The translations under genes and the position numbers were made by a program. From the NCBI GenBank assembly GCA_001949185.1, contig BDGG01000006.1, positions 850,827-914,826 of the forward strand: 64,000 nt of DNA, in the 5' to 3' direction. Origin of the DNA: Ramazzottius varieornatus. Its lineage: Eukaryota; Tardigrada; Eutardigrada; Parachela; Ramazzottiidae. Shown piece by piece: positions 27,827 to 38,892 of this stretch (position 1 is the stretch's first letter; each line of letters opens with the position of its first letter). The notes under the pieces were generated by a model, which was given only the letters and a program-made list of their open reading frames with translations, was not told where the DNA came from and ran no database searches.

Positions 27827-29603
27827 TTTAGTAAGGTTATGCATTCCTTATTCCAAAGTGCGTCAGAACAGCTGGCTGCTTCGCTGCTCGTTCGCTGCCG
27901 CGCTGAGACAAGTGTCACAGCGTGTTGAATATTTGGTGGAGACAAGATACACGGTTTGTAGTGTCCAAGGACAGGCCAAAATCATCCAAGAACCTCTGTT
28001 CGGTACTGCACACTGTGCAGTTTTTGTAGGTGCGTGATGGAATGCGCTCGGCCTTTGTACATAACACAGCACGCCATTCAGATTTGTATTCATGTGCGTG
28101 AGGTTGTGCACCAGATGCACTTGCCATGGTGCAATGCACTGCGTCGGTATCGTAACTTCGTGACTCATGATATTTAATCTTCATTATCGGATGGTGATCC
28201 TTCGTACTGAATTACTTTCTCTCTCTCCCTCTCTTGAACTGATGTACTGCTGGTGCCTGTTCTCTTATCTCTTCAGTCTATGATTTGAGGTGAGTCACGA
28301 CTGTCTAATCTTGTTCGAGAATTGCCGCGTCAAGAGGCTGACAAGCTAGGCAAGCAAACCGCCGGCAACTACACCGACGCAAGATCCTCTGTGACTTTTG
28401 CAGGCTTTCTGCGTTCCCCTTGCTGCTCGACAAGCTGTCAGGGACTTTCTGGGACGTTCTTCACACATAAACGAACAGAGGGTGTTGATCAGATTGCTGG
28501 CCTGTTGATCGTAGTAGGTTTCTTCAGTCTCAAACGCCCAGAAGTTAACGGTCAAGTATGAGCGGCGCATAAAGTCACGTGATCTTGCGCCTGTTTACTG
28601 CTAGTCACGTGGTACTCCGCGCAGTTACTCGGTTATGGTCCTAAACGATGACGTAATCTGAGCTTGCGAAATCGACTCGCAAAGCTCATGCTAAAATTTT
28701 CGGAAAATCACGTGATTTTTCATCCGAAAAAGCAAACATCTGTACTTCATTTTAATACACACGAAGTACAGAGATGTTCACTTCTCGAGCGACCGGACTA
28801 TACCTCATACAAGAAGATTGCCACATCACGTCTTGAATTCAAGTCAGCATTAATGCGCGGGTATTCGGCGCTTGGTTCTCAAGTATCCTTCCGACACCTC
28901 GCTGTACCGACTGCGCATATCTGGACCGGCAGATTTTCCCAAGCGACAAGAGAATATTTTTCAATAAGTACTTGTTAGAGCACGTTAGCAGAGTCCATAT
29001 ATTCTGCAGAGTCTATGGACTCTGACGTTAGTGAGCACGTACAACCATTTCAGCACAGTCATGCTGATCGGGATAACGCTCCTTTATCATGGGTCTTCAG
29101 CAACGACTCTTTCCTGTCCATCAATGTGGATGGCTCGCAAGATGAGCACGGGACTAACGCCCAAGACCTTGATGAGTTTGCGCAGCCCCTTGCTCGGTTG
29201 CAATCTGATGGACCAGATCACTGACTATGTCCCATGACAGAAAATATAACACAGTTGGAATTTTATGAAAAGATACTTACCTTCCCCATAATATTATTGG
29301 ACATGTGACTAACTCCGGGATAAAAGTAGGAGCCCGGCAAAGAAACGTACAAGATGGATATCAGAAGTGGGGCAAACTTCTAGCCAAAACCAATGAAAAA
29401 GTGCGCCACTTCGGGCCAACGTTTTTGTTCATTCCATCTGCCGATTTCCCAAATGCACTGCGCGGGTACGTTAGTGAAAGTCAAACCTTCTTCACACCAC
29501 CACATAGCAAAGTTGCAAATTCTTATAAATCGTCAAACCAACGATCCACGAAGCTTTGTCTACAAAAGTTTTCTCTCGGCCTACGCATCAACCGATTTAT
29601 ATC
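27827..29603. other. Region upstream of FPGS without a recognised gene
   Basis: Contains CACGTG-type boxes near 28575-28715 and short open frames with no motif. Around 29015-29240 both strands are open for about 65 codons, but nothing is recognisable. One foldback hairpin lies at about 29335-29450 (AGAAGTGGGGCAAACTTCTA / AAAAAGTGCGCCACTTCGG). Confidence 0.4.
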
Positions 29604-29870
29604 TTATTCACAAAACCAGGTGTTTCCGGTGGTATCGAAGAAGTCCCTTATGAAGAGGTAATTCGTTTCCGGTACGTCCCCAGACTCTCCACCCATTTCG
29701 GGTAGCTCTTTGAGGTCCGTATTATTTTCCGTGTATATCTCCGTAGATGGTAACATGTGAGTCGATCGTCTGTACATTCCCTTCCTCCGAACCTTGGCGC
29801 ACAGTGCTTCTACCTCCAACTCGCTGATAGGCTCGTAGTTCCACATCATCTCGATCTGACGCTCCAAGTT
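29604..29870 (-). pseudogene. Protein phosphatase 4 / PP2A-type catalytic subunit fragment
   Basis: The frame shows NLERQIEMMWNYEPISELEV, EALCAKV and then DLKELPEMGGESGDVPETNY followed by LFIRDFFD. This mirrors the N-terminus of PP4/PP2A catalytic subunits (LDRQIEQL...EVKALCAKA, then DLKELF..GGDVPETNYLFMGDFVDRG). The metal-binding GDIHGQ segment that should lie between is missing, the second GD is altered to RD, and the frame ends soon afterwards. It is a non-functional relic, perhaps a retrocopy. Confidence 0.6.
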
Positions 29871-30523
29871 GTTAGTCGGCACCATCACACAGTCTACGAT
29901 ACCTGGAGCATTGAAACACATAGGGTCGCGAAGGGTATCGAAACGATTCACAAGATTCCGAAGAAAATCAGTGGTTGGACCACTAGCAAGTGAAAATTGG
30001 CCATATTTCCGCAACAAAATAAATTCCGTACTTACGTCATCAATGTTCGCAGTCGATTGTGGAGCGACGACGTTGGACCGTCGAATTGGTAGACCACGTT
30101 GTCAAATACAAAACGGGCTGTGCAGTCAGCTGGGCATCAATCAACAGAACGAGGCGAACATTCGGAACGTTTAGCTATCCAAAATGAAGTTCAGACTAGG
30201 TCATGACGTCATGTTTTCCACCAGAAAATGTGTACCTGGAACGGCGCCCGCTGTGACACTAGTCCCCCCGGGGCCACAGCACGCACTATGCTTATTCCAT
30301 TCCTTTCCAGGAATCCCTCTCCGTTCCCAGCGAAGGGCACTTGGAACAGCGGGATTCCTATCTTGGAATACTTGGTCCGACTGGAAACTAGAACTTGGAA
30401 TTCCTAATTTTCCGCTGGAAATTTGGAATTCCAGTTTCTGGCTTGCGCTATAGTCGAGATTTTGGTTAATACATCACAGTCGGCTTGCTATGCTTTGCCT
30501 TCGCAGCACTTTACCGTCGAAAT

Positions 30524-30743
30524 CAGTGTTATTTTACAATGCAATTAGAATTATTGAAAGTCACGTACTGAAGTCAAGTCTACGTGATCAGCTGACTGTA
30601 AGTAAAATCAATTATCAATTATTAAAATTGAAATTCGATTTCGTATTATGGATCAATCAGTCAAGCAAAAACCCACCCCGCACAACTAAAACGGTTTTAA
30701 TTATGAAAATCGATTTCCTACTATAATGATCAAAATAACACTG
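30524..30743. mobile_element. hAT-type MITE, copy A
   Basis: A 220-bp element beginning CAGTGTTATTTTAC and ending GATCAAAATAACACTG, flanked by a perfect 8-bp duplication GTCGAAAT (30516-30523 and 30744-30751). It is AT-rich and non-coding. A second copy, in the opposite orientation, lies at 35602-35832. Confidence 0.8.
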
Positions 30744-31148
30744 GTCGAAATGTCTTCAAGGGTTTGCGAACTCTGCCTTTAACGTGTCTTCGTTAACATG
30801 ACTAGAACTAACTCAACCACATACCACACCACTGAACACCGTACCCGCACATCGCTACTTGATGACTTGATTCCATCTCTCTCACAGTCAGCGGTACTGT
30901 ATACTCACGTACGTCACTCCATTCAGAGTGTAAAACTAGAGAAAGAGTTCGCATACGGTGACCATAACAGTTTGAGTCACATTGACGTCATCAGAACTAA
31001 TCAAGCAAATCATTCGTATACTATAAACTTGTTAGATTCCGCTACGTAACTCACTTAAGCACGAAATTCCACCGACTGCTTTGTTTTTCTCGTCTGGCTT
31101 TAGCGAAACTTAGTAACATCTGCCTCAATCGTCTTCATTGTCCTTTTA

Positions 31149-32719
31149 CAGTAGGGGCCCTTGGTCTCACATTACGTCAGGGGACTTATTACGGTTCAAA
31201 CGTACACAGCTGACTACTGTGAGGTCATGATTTCGGCTAGTCCGTTTTGGGCACGTAACAGCGGAATTTGAGAAAACTGTCTCTTGTGTTAAAGTGATAT
31301 CGTGCTTGATATTTCTGTCCTCTTTGCTTCTCTTAAAGCGTTTTGAGACTGTCACTTGAAAATCAGAAGCCTTCCGTCAAGCAACTTAAGCTGCCAGCTT
31401 ATCCTCAAGTTGATGAAACAATGCTCAGAATTCTCAAGGAGGTGCGTCAGGGAGGTACCTGTATTACCAAACGTTGGTTGAGAGACATGACAGTGCTTTT
31501 CGCGGAATCGGAAGGGATTTCTGAATTCAGAGCGAGCAAAGGATGGCTCCGAAGATTTTGCAAGCTTTACGGTTACAGTACCAAAATTCTTCATGGTATG
31601 TTTCAATCTGTATGGTTGTCCTCATCTTGCTTGAATTCCCTGAACACTGTAGCAGTAAGATGTTTTCTTGTGTTCACAGGAGAAGGTTCCACTGCGGACG
31701 TCTCGGCCTTGGAGAAGTGGTACAGCGACGATTTGCCTAACATACTTTTGGAGTTTGATCTCAAAGATATCTGGAATGCAGATGAAAAGGGTCTTTTCTA
31801 CCGTCAAGTTCCCAACAAGTCGCTGGTTGGAGAGGAAGAAGGAATACCCAAAGGCGTCAAGCTGAAGAAAGAGCGAATCACTGTACTTCTGTCAGGAAAT
31901 GCGCTGGGTGAACGATTTCCGGTGTGGCTGGCCGGATAATCGGAACAACCTTCACCAAAGCTGGAGTGAGCAGCCGTGATTCCATCGAACATAACTTCTA
32001 TTACAGGCATAATTCTACAAACTGGATGACAGGAAAGATCTTTTCAGAATTCCTGGAAGAACTCAACAAGAAGATGATCAGCCAGGAACGCTGAATTGCT
32101 TTGATCGTCGACAACTTTTCAGGTCATAAGGTTAACGAAACCTCCAACATTCGGCTGTTTTTCTTACCTCCGAACTGAACATCAGCCTTTCGATGCAGGA
32201 ATAATTAAGTCGTTTAAAGACCATTTCCGGCGCAGAATGTGTCACGACGTCTACGCCAAGAGGGAGTCTTTCAAGACTGCTGAAGGCTACTTCAAAGGAG
32301 TCACCGTTTGGGATGCTTGTTTGTGGTCAGTTGAAGCTGACGAAGCTGTGTCTGTCCAAACTAGGATTAATTGCTTTCGGATTGCAAAATTAAGTACGAG
32401 ACTGTTGATCAACATTTGCCTCGATTGGATAATGAGTTTAGTTTCGCTGACCTTGTCCCTGGGGAATCTGAATTCCATTCACTAGTGGAATACGATGACG
32501 AAGGAGGAGAGGGTAGCGATGAAGACACTTTGTGAGTTTTGATACGAAGAGCTCAGGGAATTCTAGAAGTCCTAACTTTACGGTTGAGCATAACTTTCAA
32601 TTTTGGCAGCTGCAGTTGAGTAAAGTCGGTCCAACTTAATGACGTCACACAGTACAGTAGAGCATTAAGGACTGCAAAACAGTGCTAGTGACGTACCGTG
32701 AGACTAAAGGCCCCTACTG
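31149..32719 (+). mobile_element. Tigger/pogo-type DNA transposon with dead transposase
   Basis: A 1571-bp element with inverted ends CAGTAGGGGCCCTTGGTCTC at the left and the reverse complement (..GAGACTAAAGGCCCCTACTG) at the right, about 31 bp each. It is flanked by TA at 31147-31148 and 32720-32721, as expected for the Tc1/mariner/pogo superfamily. The enclosed coding part (31343-32480, +) has a CENP-B-type DNA-binding segment (KGWLRRFCKLYGYS) and DDE pieces: IWNADEKGLFYRQVPNKSL, RITVLLSGNALGERFPVWLA, a later IVDNFSGHK and PFDAGIIKSFKDHFRRRM. Stops (first at 31937-31939) and frame shifts interrupt it, so it cannot make an enzyme. Confidence 0.88.
31343..32485 (+). pseudogene. Tigger/pogo transposase, degenerate
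   Basis: Open reading from 31343 covers the HTH-CENPB domain and the first third of the DDE domain, then ends at 31939. The rest is recovered in other frames down to HDVYAKRESFKTAEGY near 32240-32300. The first Asp (NADEKG), second Asp (VDNFSGH) and third Asp (FDAGIIK) are all recognisable. A stretch at about 31595-31680 (after STKILHG, before GEGSTADVS) reads poorly and ends TTCACAG, so it may be an intron. Confidence 0.8.
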
Positions 32720-32853
32720 TACTCTAACACTAATAATGGGCAAGCTGAAGACTTGAGAACAAGAAGAATCGAGAACTAGCTGAAGAATCGGTTTTAATAT
32801 AAATAATCGGTAATTCCGTCATGGAACCACGTCAGTTTTAGTTTGTATTTTCG

Positions 32854-33720
32854 CCACGGTAAGACCCCAATGATTTGAGTCAGCGACGTACGTGAATTTC
32901 GGGAGAGCATACAGTACACGGATTTCGCCGGCGTGAGGAGTAACATCTCCGCCGGCGTTTGGTCTGCCGTTTCCACCGGCGCGTACAATGATAACTGAGA
33001 CGATATGATACAGACTTCGCCGGCTTGAACCGTGGCATCTCCGCCGGCGTGTGAAATGATAACGTCGACGGTTTATACGAAGACAACTCCGCCGGCGTGA
33101 AAATTCGCAACTCTAGTGGTTTATGAGTATTTTTGAAATACGTTGACAAGTTTGAAAACGCGCCTTTCAACTCCAGAAGAGGTGCTCGAAATATTGGGAT
33201 CGTCGTTGAGGATGTCGGTTTTCAGTTCGTTCGAGTTCGAGTCGTCTCGGTTGTTCCATTCCGCGTCGAAAGTGAGTGTAGAACGATCGGGGAGTATACC
33301 TTGACTGAGGTGGCACCGAAAGTCAGAACAGACCCAGGAAGAAAAAAAGGGGGAAGGCGGAAACAAATAAAAACCTCGCGTTGCGAACCCCAGCAACTGG
33401 CTTGGTCGGAGCCGCTATTTCCGGCTACGGCGTTTACATATGCTGAGCGTACGTCGTTGTGAGGGTCCGAGTTACGGTGCGGTGTTACGATTATTTTTCG
33501 AAATTGTAGTGTATTACGGTTACGAGTTTAGTGGTTGTCTGGATACGCTGAAGGTTACACTGAAGGCAACATTCGCAAACCACCGAAGACATTTTGACGG
33601 TACTGTATGCTCTCCCCGAAATTCACGTATGTCACTGACTCTCAAATCATTGGGTCTTACCGTCTAGTTTTACACTCTGAATGGAGCGACGTACGTGAAT
33701 TCGGGAGAGAATACAGTATC
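32854..33720. repeat. Inverted copies of a ~90-bp repeat module flanking a GCCGGCG-rich core
   Basis: The word GGTAAGACCCCAATGATTT, followed by GACGTACGTGAATTTCGGGA and ending AGCATACAGTAC, occurs forward at about 32855-32917 and reversed at about 33603-33690; a partial forward copy follows directly at 33684-33720. Between them, 32930-33120 carries five or six irregularly spaced GCCGGCG/CGCCGGCG words. A further copy of the module lies at 34198-34289 and part of it at 30914-30941. The pair may be the ends of a foldback element about 0.8 kb long. Confidence 0.55.
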
Positions 33721-33863
33721 ACTTTTCCACCAGCCTTCTCACAAAACTTACACGTAGCCACCCGATGATTCGTCTTGCCGTACTTCTTCCCAAGACGTGT
33801 GAAGTGCTCCCAGATATTCAGCCGACATTTCATTCTCTTTTTCTCCAAGCAATCATCCACCAA
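33657..33863 (-). pseudogene. BED-type zinc finger fragment (hAT-like transposase N-terminus)
   Basis: The frame reads CRLNIWEHFTRLGKKYGKTN then RVATCKFCEKAGG: the aromatic lead and CxxC pair of a BED finger. It then runs into the repeat module before the His pair. BED fingers start many hAT transposases. Only the first half of the domain remains. Confidence 0.55.
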
Positions 33864-34197
33864 GGGGATTTAATCATTGGAAGAATCCATCGCAAACAGG
33901 AGTACATCAAAGATACAAATCATGAGAATTAGAAGAAATCGATATGCATCCAGAATACGATTAGTCTCTCCGAAAGTGGGCAGGGCAATGAAAGTCGGCA
34001 GGGCAAGCGCTGTGCACTGAAATACACCAGTGTAATACGTGATGTGCACAGTATATAGCATTGCATGTGCGCGTTTAGGCAGCTAATGCCTTATTGTGCG
34101 CAGTGCGGGTCCCGGTTTTTGTACTGGGCAATTACATTAGAAAACTTGCCATTACCTTGACTGTAAGCCGTGATGGCTTGCTATGCTTTGCCTTCGC

Positions 34198-34289
34198 GTC
34201 ACTCCATTCAGAGTGTAAAACTAGACGGTAAGACCCCAATGATTTTAGAGTCAGTGACGTACGTGAATTTCGGAAGAGCATGCAGTACC
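34198..34289. repeat. Additional copy of the ~90-bp repeat module
   Basis: Begins GTCACTCCATTCAGAGTG, continues with GGTAAGACCCCAATGATTTT and ends CATGCAGTACC; shared with the copies at 32855-33720. The flanking word TGCTATGCTTTGCCTTCGC also occurs at about 30488. Confidence 0.65.
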
Positions 34290-34296
34290 AGCAAAG

Positions 34297-34659
34297 TTGC
34301 AGGCTGATCCAGCCATGCAACATCAAGGTGCGATCGGTGCTTGGTGTACTGTCTTGTACAAGAAGTACTTTCAGAAAAACTCTACCTCGCTGCGTCCTTC
34401 TATTCTTCACCACTCGAACAACAAGGACGCATTCGATGAGCGGTACACGTCGCAGTTCAAAAACTCGTTGGATTTTCGGTCATACGCTAGCTGTGATCAC
34501 CCCGAACTTGCTACGCGAATACTGTCGATCTCACCTCACGCAGCTGGAGTCGAAAGATTGTGGAGCAGGATAGATGGTGTACGCACCAAAGCCCGAAACC
34601 TAATGAAGGTGGACCTTGTCACTGGAGTCTGCGCGGTAGCGATACAGCTGCAAGAATAG
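34297..34659 (+). pseudogene. hAT transposase C-terminal (dimerisation) fragment
   Basis: The frame ends DHPELATRILSISPHAAGVE, RLWSRIDGVRTKARNLM, the signature of the hAT C-terminal domain (P.L...A...L.I....A..ER.FS..G...T..RN.L). No BED finger or DDE core precedes it on this strand. A further open frame at 34955-35236 (acidic, ending GYNSPATCKRLFKVELCS) may belong to the same or a related element but has no motif I can name. Confidence 0.62.
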
Positions 34660-35601
34660 CGGAAGAGGAGTGCCGAGACCGATAAAGGCAATTAATTGAT
34701 ATGGACTGATCAGTGATTTCAAAACTTAGTTATGATAGCACGATATTATAACGGGAGTTTTATTTCTAAAAGTACTTGGCATGACGAATCTAATCTGGAT
34801 GCACAGGCAAGGTCTCCGCCATTGACGCCCAACCGAAGAAGTAGCTTAAATATCAGGTCTTGTACCAGTCCATCGAATATCAATTGCCTTTACCTTTAAA
34901 GCGCAAGACACGACCAAGCATGGAAAGAGTGCTCTGAGCGAAACGGAGGATGGAGTGCTAGAAATTATCCAGACTGCAGGCCCTTCTGCTGACCAAGAAC
35001 TCGAAGGTGAGAGCCAAGTTAACGCAGAAATCTCCGCCATTAATACTCAGTTCGACGAGTTCTTGACTGACGCGATGGAGGATGAACTGACAGACGATGA
35101 TGATGGAATGGTCGTGCCGGTTTCTACTGGCTTCCGAACTCTGAAGCATTTGTTTGGATATAATTCGCCTGCTACATGTAAAAGGCTCTTCAAAGTGGAA
35201 CTTTGTTCTACTGTACTTGCCGTTCGTATTGCTTAACCGAGGTGGTCAGTTCAGTCTGTCCTAGTTCCTTGGAGGTTTGAACGGTCGTGTTGTTTTGTTG
35301 CAGCTTCAAGCTGGATCTTTCTGTTAGAATCTCGAGAAGGTATTTGTTCTTCGTAAAGATTAATGATTACTGCAGAAAACCGGTTTCCGGAACCGCGGAT
35401 GGAATTCGTAATTTGTGTCGACTCAGTTTGAAAAAGGAATACAGGAATATAGAATTATTAGAAATTTCTTTCCTATTTTCCATTCCAAGAGCTCCCAGCT
35501 AGGAATGCACAATTAACTGAATTCAGAGGGGCGAGCACATTTTAGAGAGAGGAGCAACTAAACATTGGAACGCTTCCGACTTCGTCAGCTGATAGGAAAA
35601 G

Positions 35602-35832
35602 CAGTGTTATTTTAATCATTATAATAGGAAATCGATTTCGATGATTAAAATCGTTTTAATTGTGCTGGTTGGTGTTCGCTTGATTGATTGATCCATCATA
35701 AAAATCGAATTTTGATTTTGATAATTGAAATTCGTCAGCGATATTTGATTTTACTTACAGTAAGCTGATCATGTAGACTTAACATTACCACGTGACTTTT
35801 AATAATTTTAATCACATAGTAAACTAACACTG
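35602..35832. mobile_element. hAT-type MITE, copy B (inverted relative to copy A)
   Basis: A 231-bp element starting CAGTGTTATTTTAATC and ending AAACTAACACTG. Its reverse complement aligns along its length with copy A at 30524-30743, including the CACGTGACTTT-like and CTGATCATGTAGACTT-like words. Flanks AGGAAAAG and AGAAAAAG are an 8-bp duplication with one mismatch. Confidence 0.75.
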
Positions 35833-35891
35833 AGAAAAAGTTCCATTTTGACTTAGAGAAGCCGGAAATGGGGACGGTGCGTGGTAGTGAT

Positions 35892-36274
35892 TAGAGCCCT
35901 GCAGCAGTAGCTGAAACCAGTGCTGCAACTGCACTGCATCTGCAATTCTGTGCTGTTTTACAAACTGCAACTGAACTGCACTGCTTTTCGAAAATTGAGA
36001 GTTTCTACCCACCAACGGAGATGCATGTCAAACACAACGTAAACGTCGTTGTTTTACGGAGATTCAACCGAAAAACGGCCGGAAAATGCAAAAAAAGCCG
36101 GTTTCACTACTGTTTTCTAGCCCACAAAATTATACAGCGATGAAAGGTGCTCACTTTTTCAAAACTGCACCTGCACTGCAACTGCATTTTCTCACCATTT
36201 CGGCGACTGCAACTGCACTGTATTGCAGTAAAATGCAGTGCAGTGCAGAACGTGCTGCATGTTGCAGGGCTCTA
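35892..36274. mobile_element. hAT-type MITE rich in CTGCAACTGCACTGCA
   Basis: A 383-bp non-coding element. The ends TAGAGCCCTGCAGCA and TGTTGCAGGGCTCTA are inverted repeats, and the flanks are a perfect 8-bp duplication GTAGTGAT (35884-35891, 36275-36282). Both inner shoulders consist of repeated ACTGCAACTGCACTGCA words, so the element can fold on itself. It begins only 60 bp after MITE copy B. Confidence 0.82.
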
Positions 36275-36282
36275 GTAGTGAT

Positions 36283-37500
36283 GTTCTAATATAGTAATAT
36301 TAAATTAAAGTAGATGATAGTAGATGGTTTGAGCATTTACTATATGGGTACTCTCAAGTAGAAACCCTAGATCATGCGAAAATTCCGAAATGTGATTTTC
36401 TTAGCCTATCTTGTAGAGAAAGAAAGCTGCATCCAACTCTAAAATGCCGCCAAAGGCCGCACACAAAGAAGTCGGCAAAAAACGTTCAAATTTCGTCGCC
36501 CTTGGGAAGAAAAACAACCTCCTGAATGACACTGTTTTTCCCTAAAAGTATGCAAATGTGGAGATTTTTGACTTTTATTAATTAAGAACTGCTGCGCCTC
36601 AAGTATTCATGGCTGTTCACATCCATAAGCAGCGCAGTTGATGAACATTCAAACCGTCTGTACTGTGAGTTGGCCAACAGAGAAGTGTACATGAGACAAG
36701 CCAGAGTAGGTAAAGCTGAACAGAGACAGACAGAGTACTGTAGAAAATGCGGCTTGAACGTGTATATAAGGTTGGGCGGTATTCGGCTGAGCACGCAGAG
36801 CGAACATCACTTCCCGGTGGCTGAGGCGATCCTTATTAAGGAACAAGACGAAGCAGATGCCTGCAAGTGTCACCATAACTATTATAGCGAATGCGATAAG
36901 AATTATACACGTATCTGGACTTACCCAACGAGTTACGTGAAAGGGTCGGTCAACAGGTGAAGCACTTTGTGACGTTTGTAAAAGGTGAAGCACCGTTCAG
37001 CTGAAGTGGTTCAACTGGAAGGCGTACCTCGAACCCCGTCACGACGAAGTGAAGGGCATACAGGGATCCTTCCACTTCCGGCTGTTCAAAAGCGAAGATC
37101 AAGGTGTAAAGCTCCGAAACTGCGCTGTCGAAGGGGACGCAGAGAAAGAGCTGGTCCTCGAATACAATCACAAAACGAGAGTAAGGAAGGACACTCAGGC
37201 AGAACGTCAAAAGTGCGTAGACGAGAGGCCTACCTCGAGGGAGCTCTGCGTTGCTCTATCGCATCGTACAGAAACCCTCGGATCGCCCTCAGGCGCCCAG
37301 ACACAAAAAGTCGATTCCTGAACAGTTGGAAAAATTTATGATTTAGGGTTTCTACTTGACACTACCCATAGTTAGTAATATTTAGTAAACAGAATTGGGC
37401 ACCGCATTCCAATATTCATGTTTTATTAGCTTGAAACCGGAAGTACGATATTTTATTATTATTAAGTTGTCCATCATCTATAGTAAAATATATTTAATAC
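36283..37500. repeat. Inverted-repeat unit of about 1 kb carrying open frames on both strands
   Basis: CAAGTAGAAACCCTA at 36355-36369 is matched by its reverse complement at 37344-37358, and the pairing extends outwards through TATGGGTAnTnTCAAG. Further out are AT-rich words such as TACTATAGTAATATT. Inside, the minus strand (36993-36649) encodes a hydrophobic segment CIILIAFAIIVMVTLAGICF VLFL (shown in two parts) that would span a membrane. The plus strand at about 37013-37320 is open and reads GIQGSFHFRLFKSEDQGV. Neither is recognised. It may be a transposon with a captured gene piece, or a decayed membrane-protein gene. Confidence 0.45.
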
Positions 37501-38892
37501 GGGTAACGCTACCGCTGATTTGAAGAACTGGTTGATTTGCTGTGTTCTGATGTGTGTGCGTTGGTTTTTCGATGTGCGACCACGCCCTATAAAGTGCGCT
37601 ACACCCTAATGATGCCCCTACAGCAGCACAGTAGCGCTACTGCAAAATAGATACCCTTAAACATCGTGCACCTCCGTACAGGCTGACACTTCAACCGGCC
37701 ATGTTACAGTGTGCAGGTGTAGGGTGCAAGCTGTACTACAGTATTTTTGCTGATCTGATGGTTGTAATTCTGAATCTTCAAATTTTCCGTCGGGCTCTCC
37801 GATATTAAAATATATTTTGATAACAAACCCCCGAAAGTTCTACTATAGTAATATTTTATTAAATCAGGTAGACGTTTTACTATAGTAGTGGTTACTTATT
37901 AGAACTTTGATGGACGGCGGATATTTATTATTATTATGTTAAATCTCATTAACCCATATCAGAACATCACTAGTGCGTGGGGAAGCTGGGGAAGCTCACG
38001 TGAAATAAAATCAGCGCACTGCGACGTGCACCTGCATGTGCCGTCCCTGCGCTCATGCATACAACGCGATCTGATTGATTTAAAATCCACAAATCTGTGG
38101 TACGAACAAGGTTTTCCAAGCCGTTGCAAATTTTGACTGGGTGCTGTGTCCACACTGCTGTACGCACCCGGTGCGTACGTAAAACCGACTGCGCTGTGGG
38201 CTGGCTCGTTGCACGGGTGGGCTGGTCTTCCGCTGAAATTTCAAGCTTGCCGAAAGCCAATCAAATTTGCCGTCTCCATTTCCGGCTTCTCTAGTTTGAC
38301 TGCGCCAAAGGCAGGTCGTGGCAAGGTAGAGCTCGGGCCGCTCGGCAAACAAACTTGACAAGATCTGCTTTGTGACTTGCCCAAGTGACGTACGCTTCTA
38401 GCCAGTAACAATGAGAACGTGCGCCACTTAAGGAAATTCGACAAGATGGTCTTTACGTGGCGCAAGCTTCTAGCCAACGCTACTGAGAAAGTGCGCCATT
38501 CAGAGAAATGATCTGGTCGAGTGTTTGCGGAACTATTGTTATTTTCCAGATCTGATTTCAGACCAGACAAAATACTTTAGTCACGAAAAGCCAGGAAGAC
38601 TGACCATAAGTTCGTATCGTTCTTCGAGAGTGCTCAAAAACACAGACATATAAAAGCACAGGATGCAACATCCGTTACATCCTGAAAGAACGCACGCTGC
38701 AAAATATATCGGCATGCGCCAGACTGATGAGTATATCAAAGGTGTTTTACAGCAAAGAAAGTAACATCGGAATCCTAACGCACTAAATATGGGTTAAAAA
38801 TCACACTGAAGTCCAGAAAGCCAAGCAGGTTACTGCAAATACAAAGCCAAGCCTGAGCACAAAATAAAAGAGGCCAAGAAACCTAGAAAGAG
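37501..38892. other. Intergenic stretch with AT-rich repeats and a double foldback hairpin
   Basis: No gene recognised. Short TACTATAGTAATATT-like words recur near 37855-37900. A well-preserved foldback unit lies at about 38338-38545: left arm GCTCGGCAAACAAACTTGAC, hairpins GTGACGTACGCTTCTAG / AACGTGCGCCACTT and ACGTGGCGCAAGCTTCTAG / AAGTGCGCCATTC, and a right arm with GTCGAGTGTTTGC. Its spacer between hairpins repeats the arm word TTCGACAAGAT. Confidence 0.5.

Noticed and set aside
29015-29240. Overlapping open frames on the plus strand near 29 kb
   Set aside because: Two frames and the opposite strand are all open, none carries a recognisable motif.
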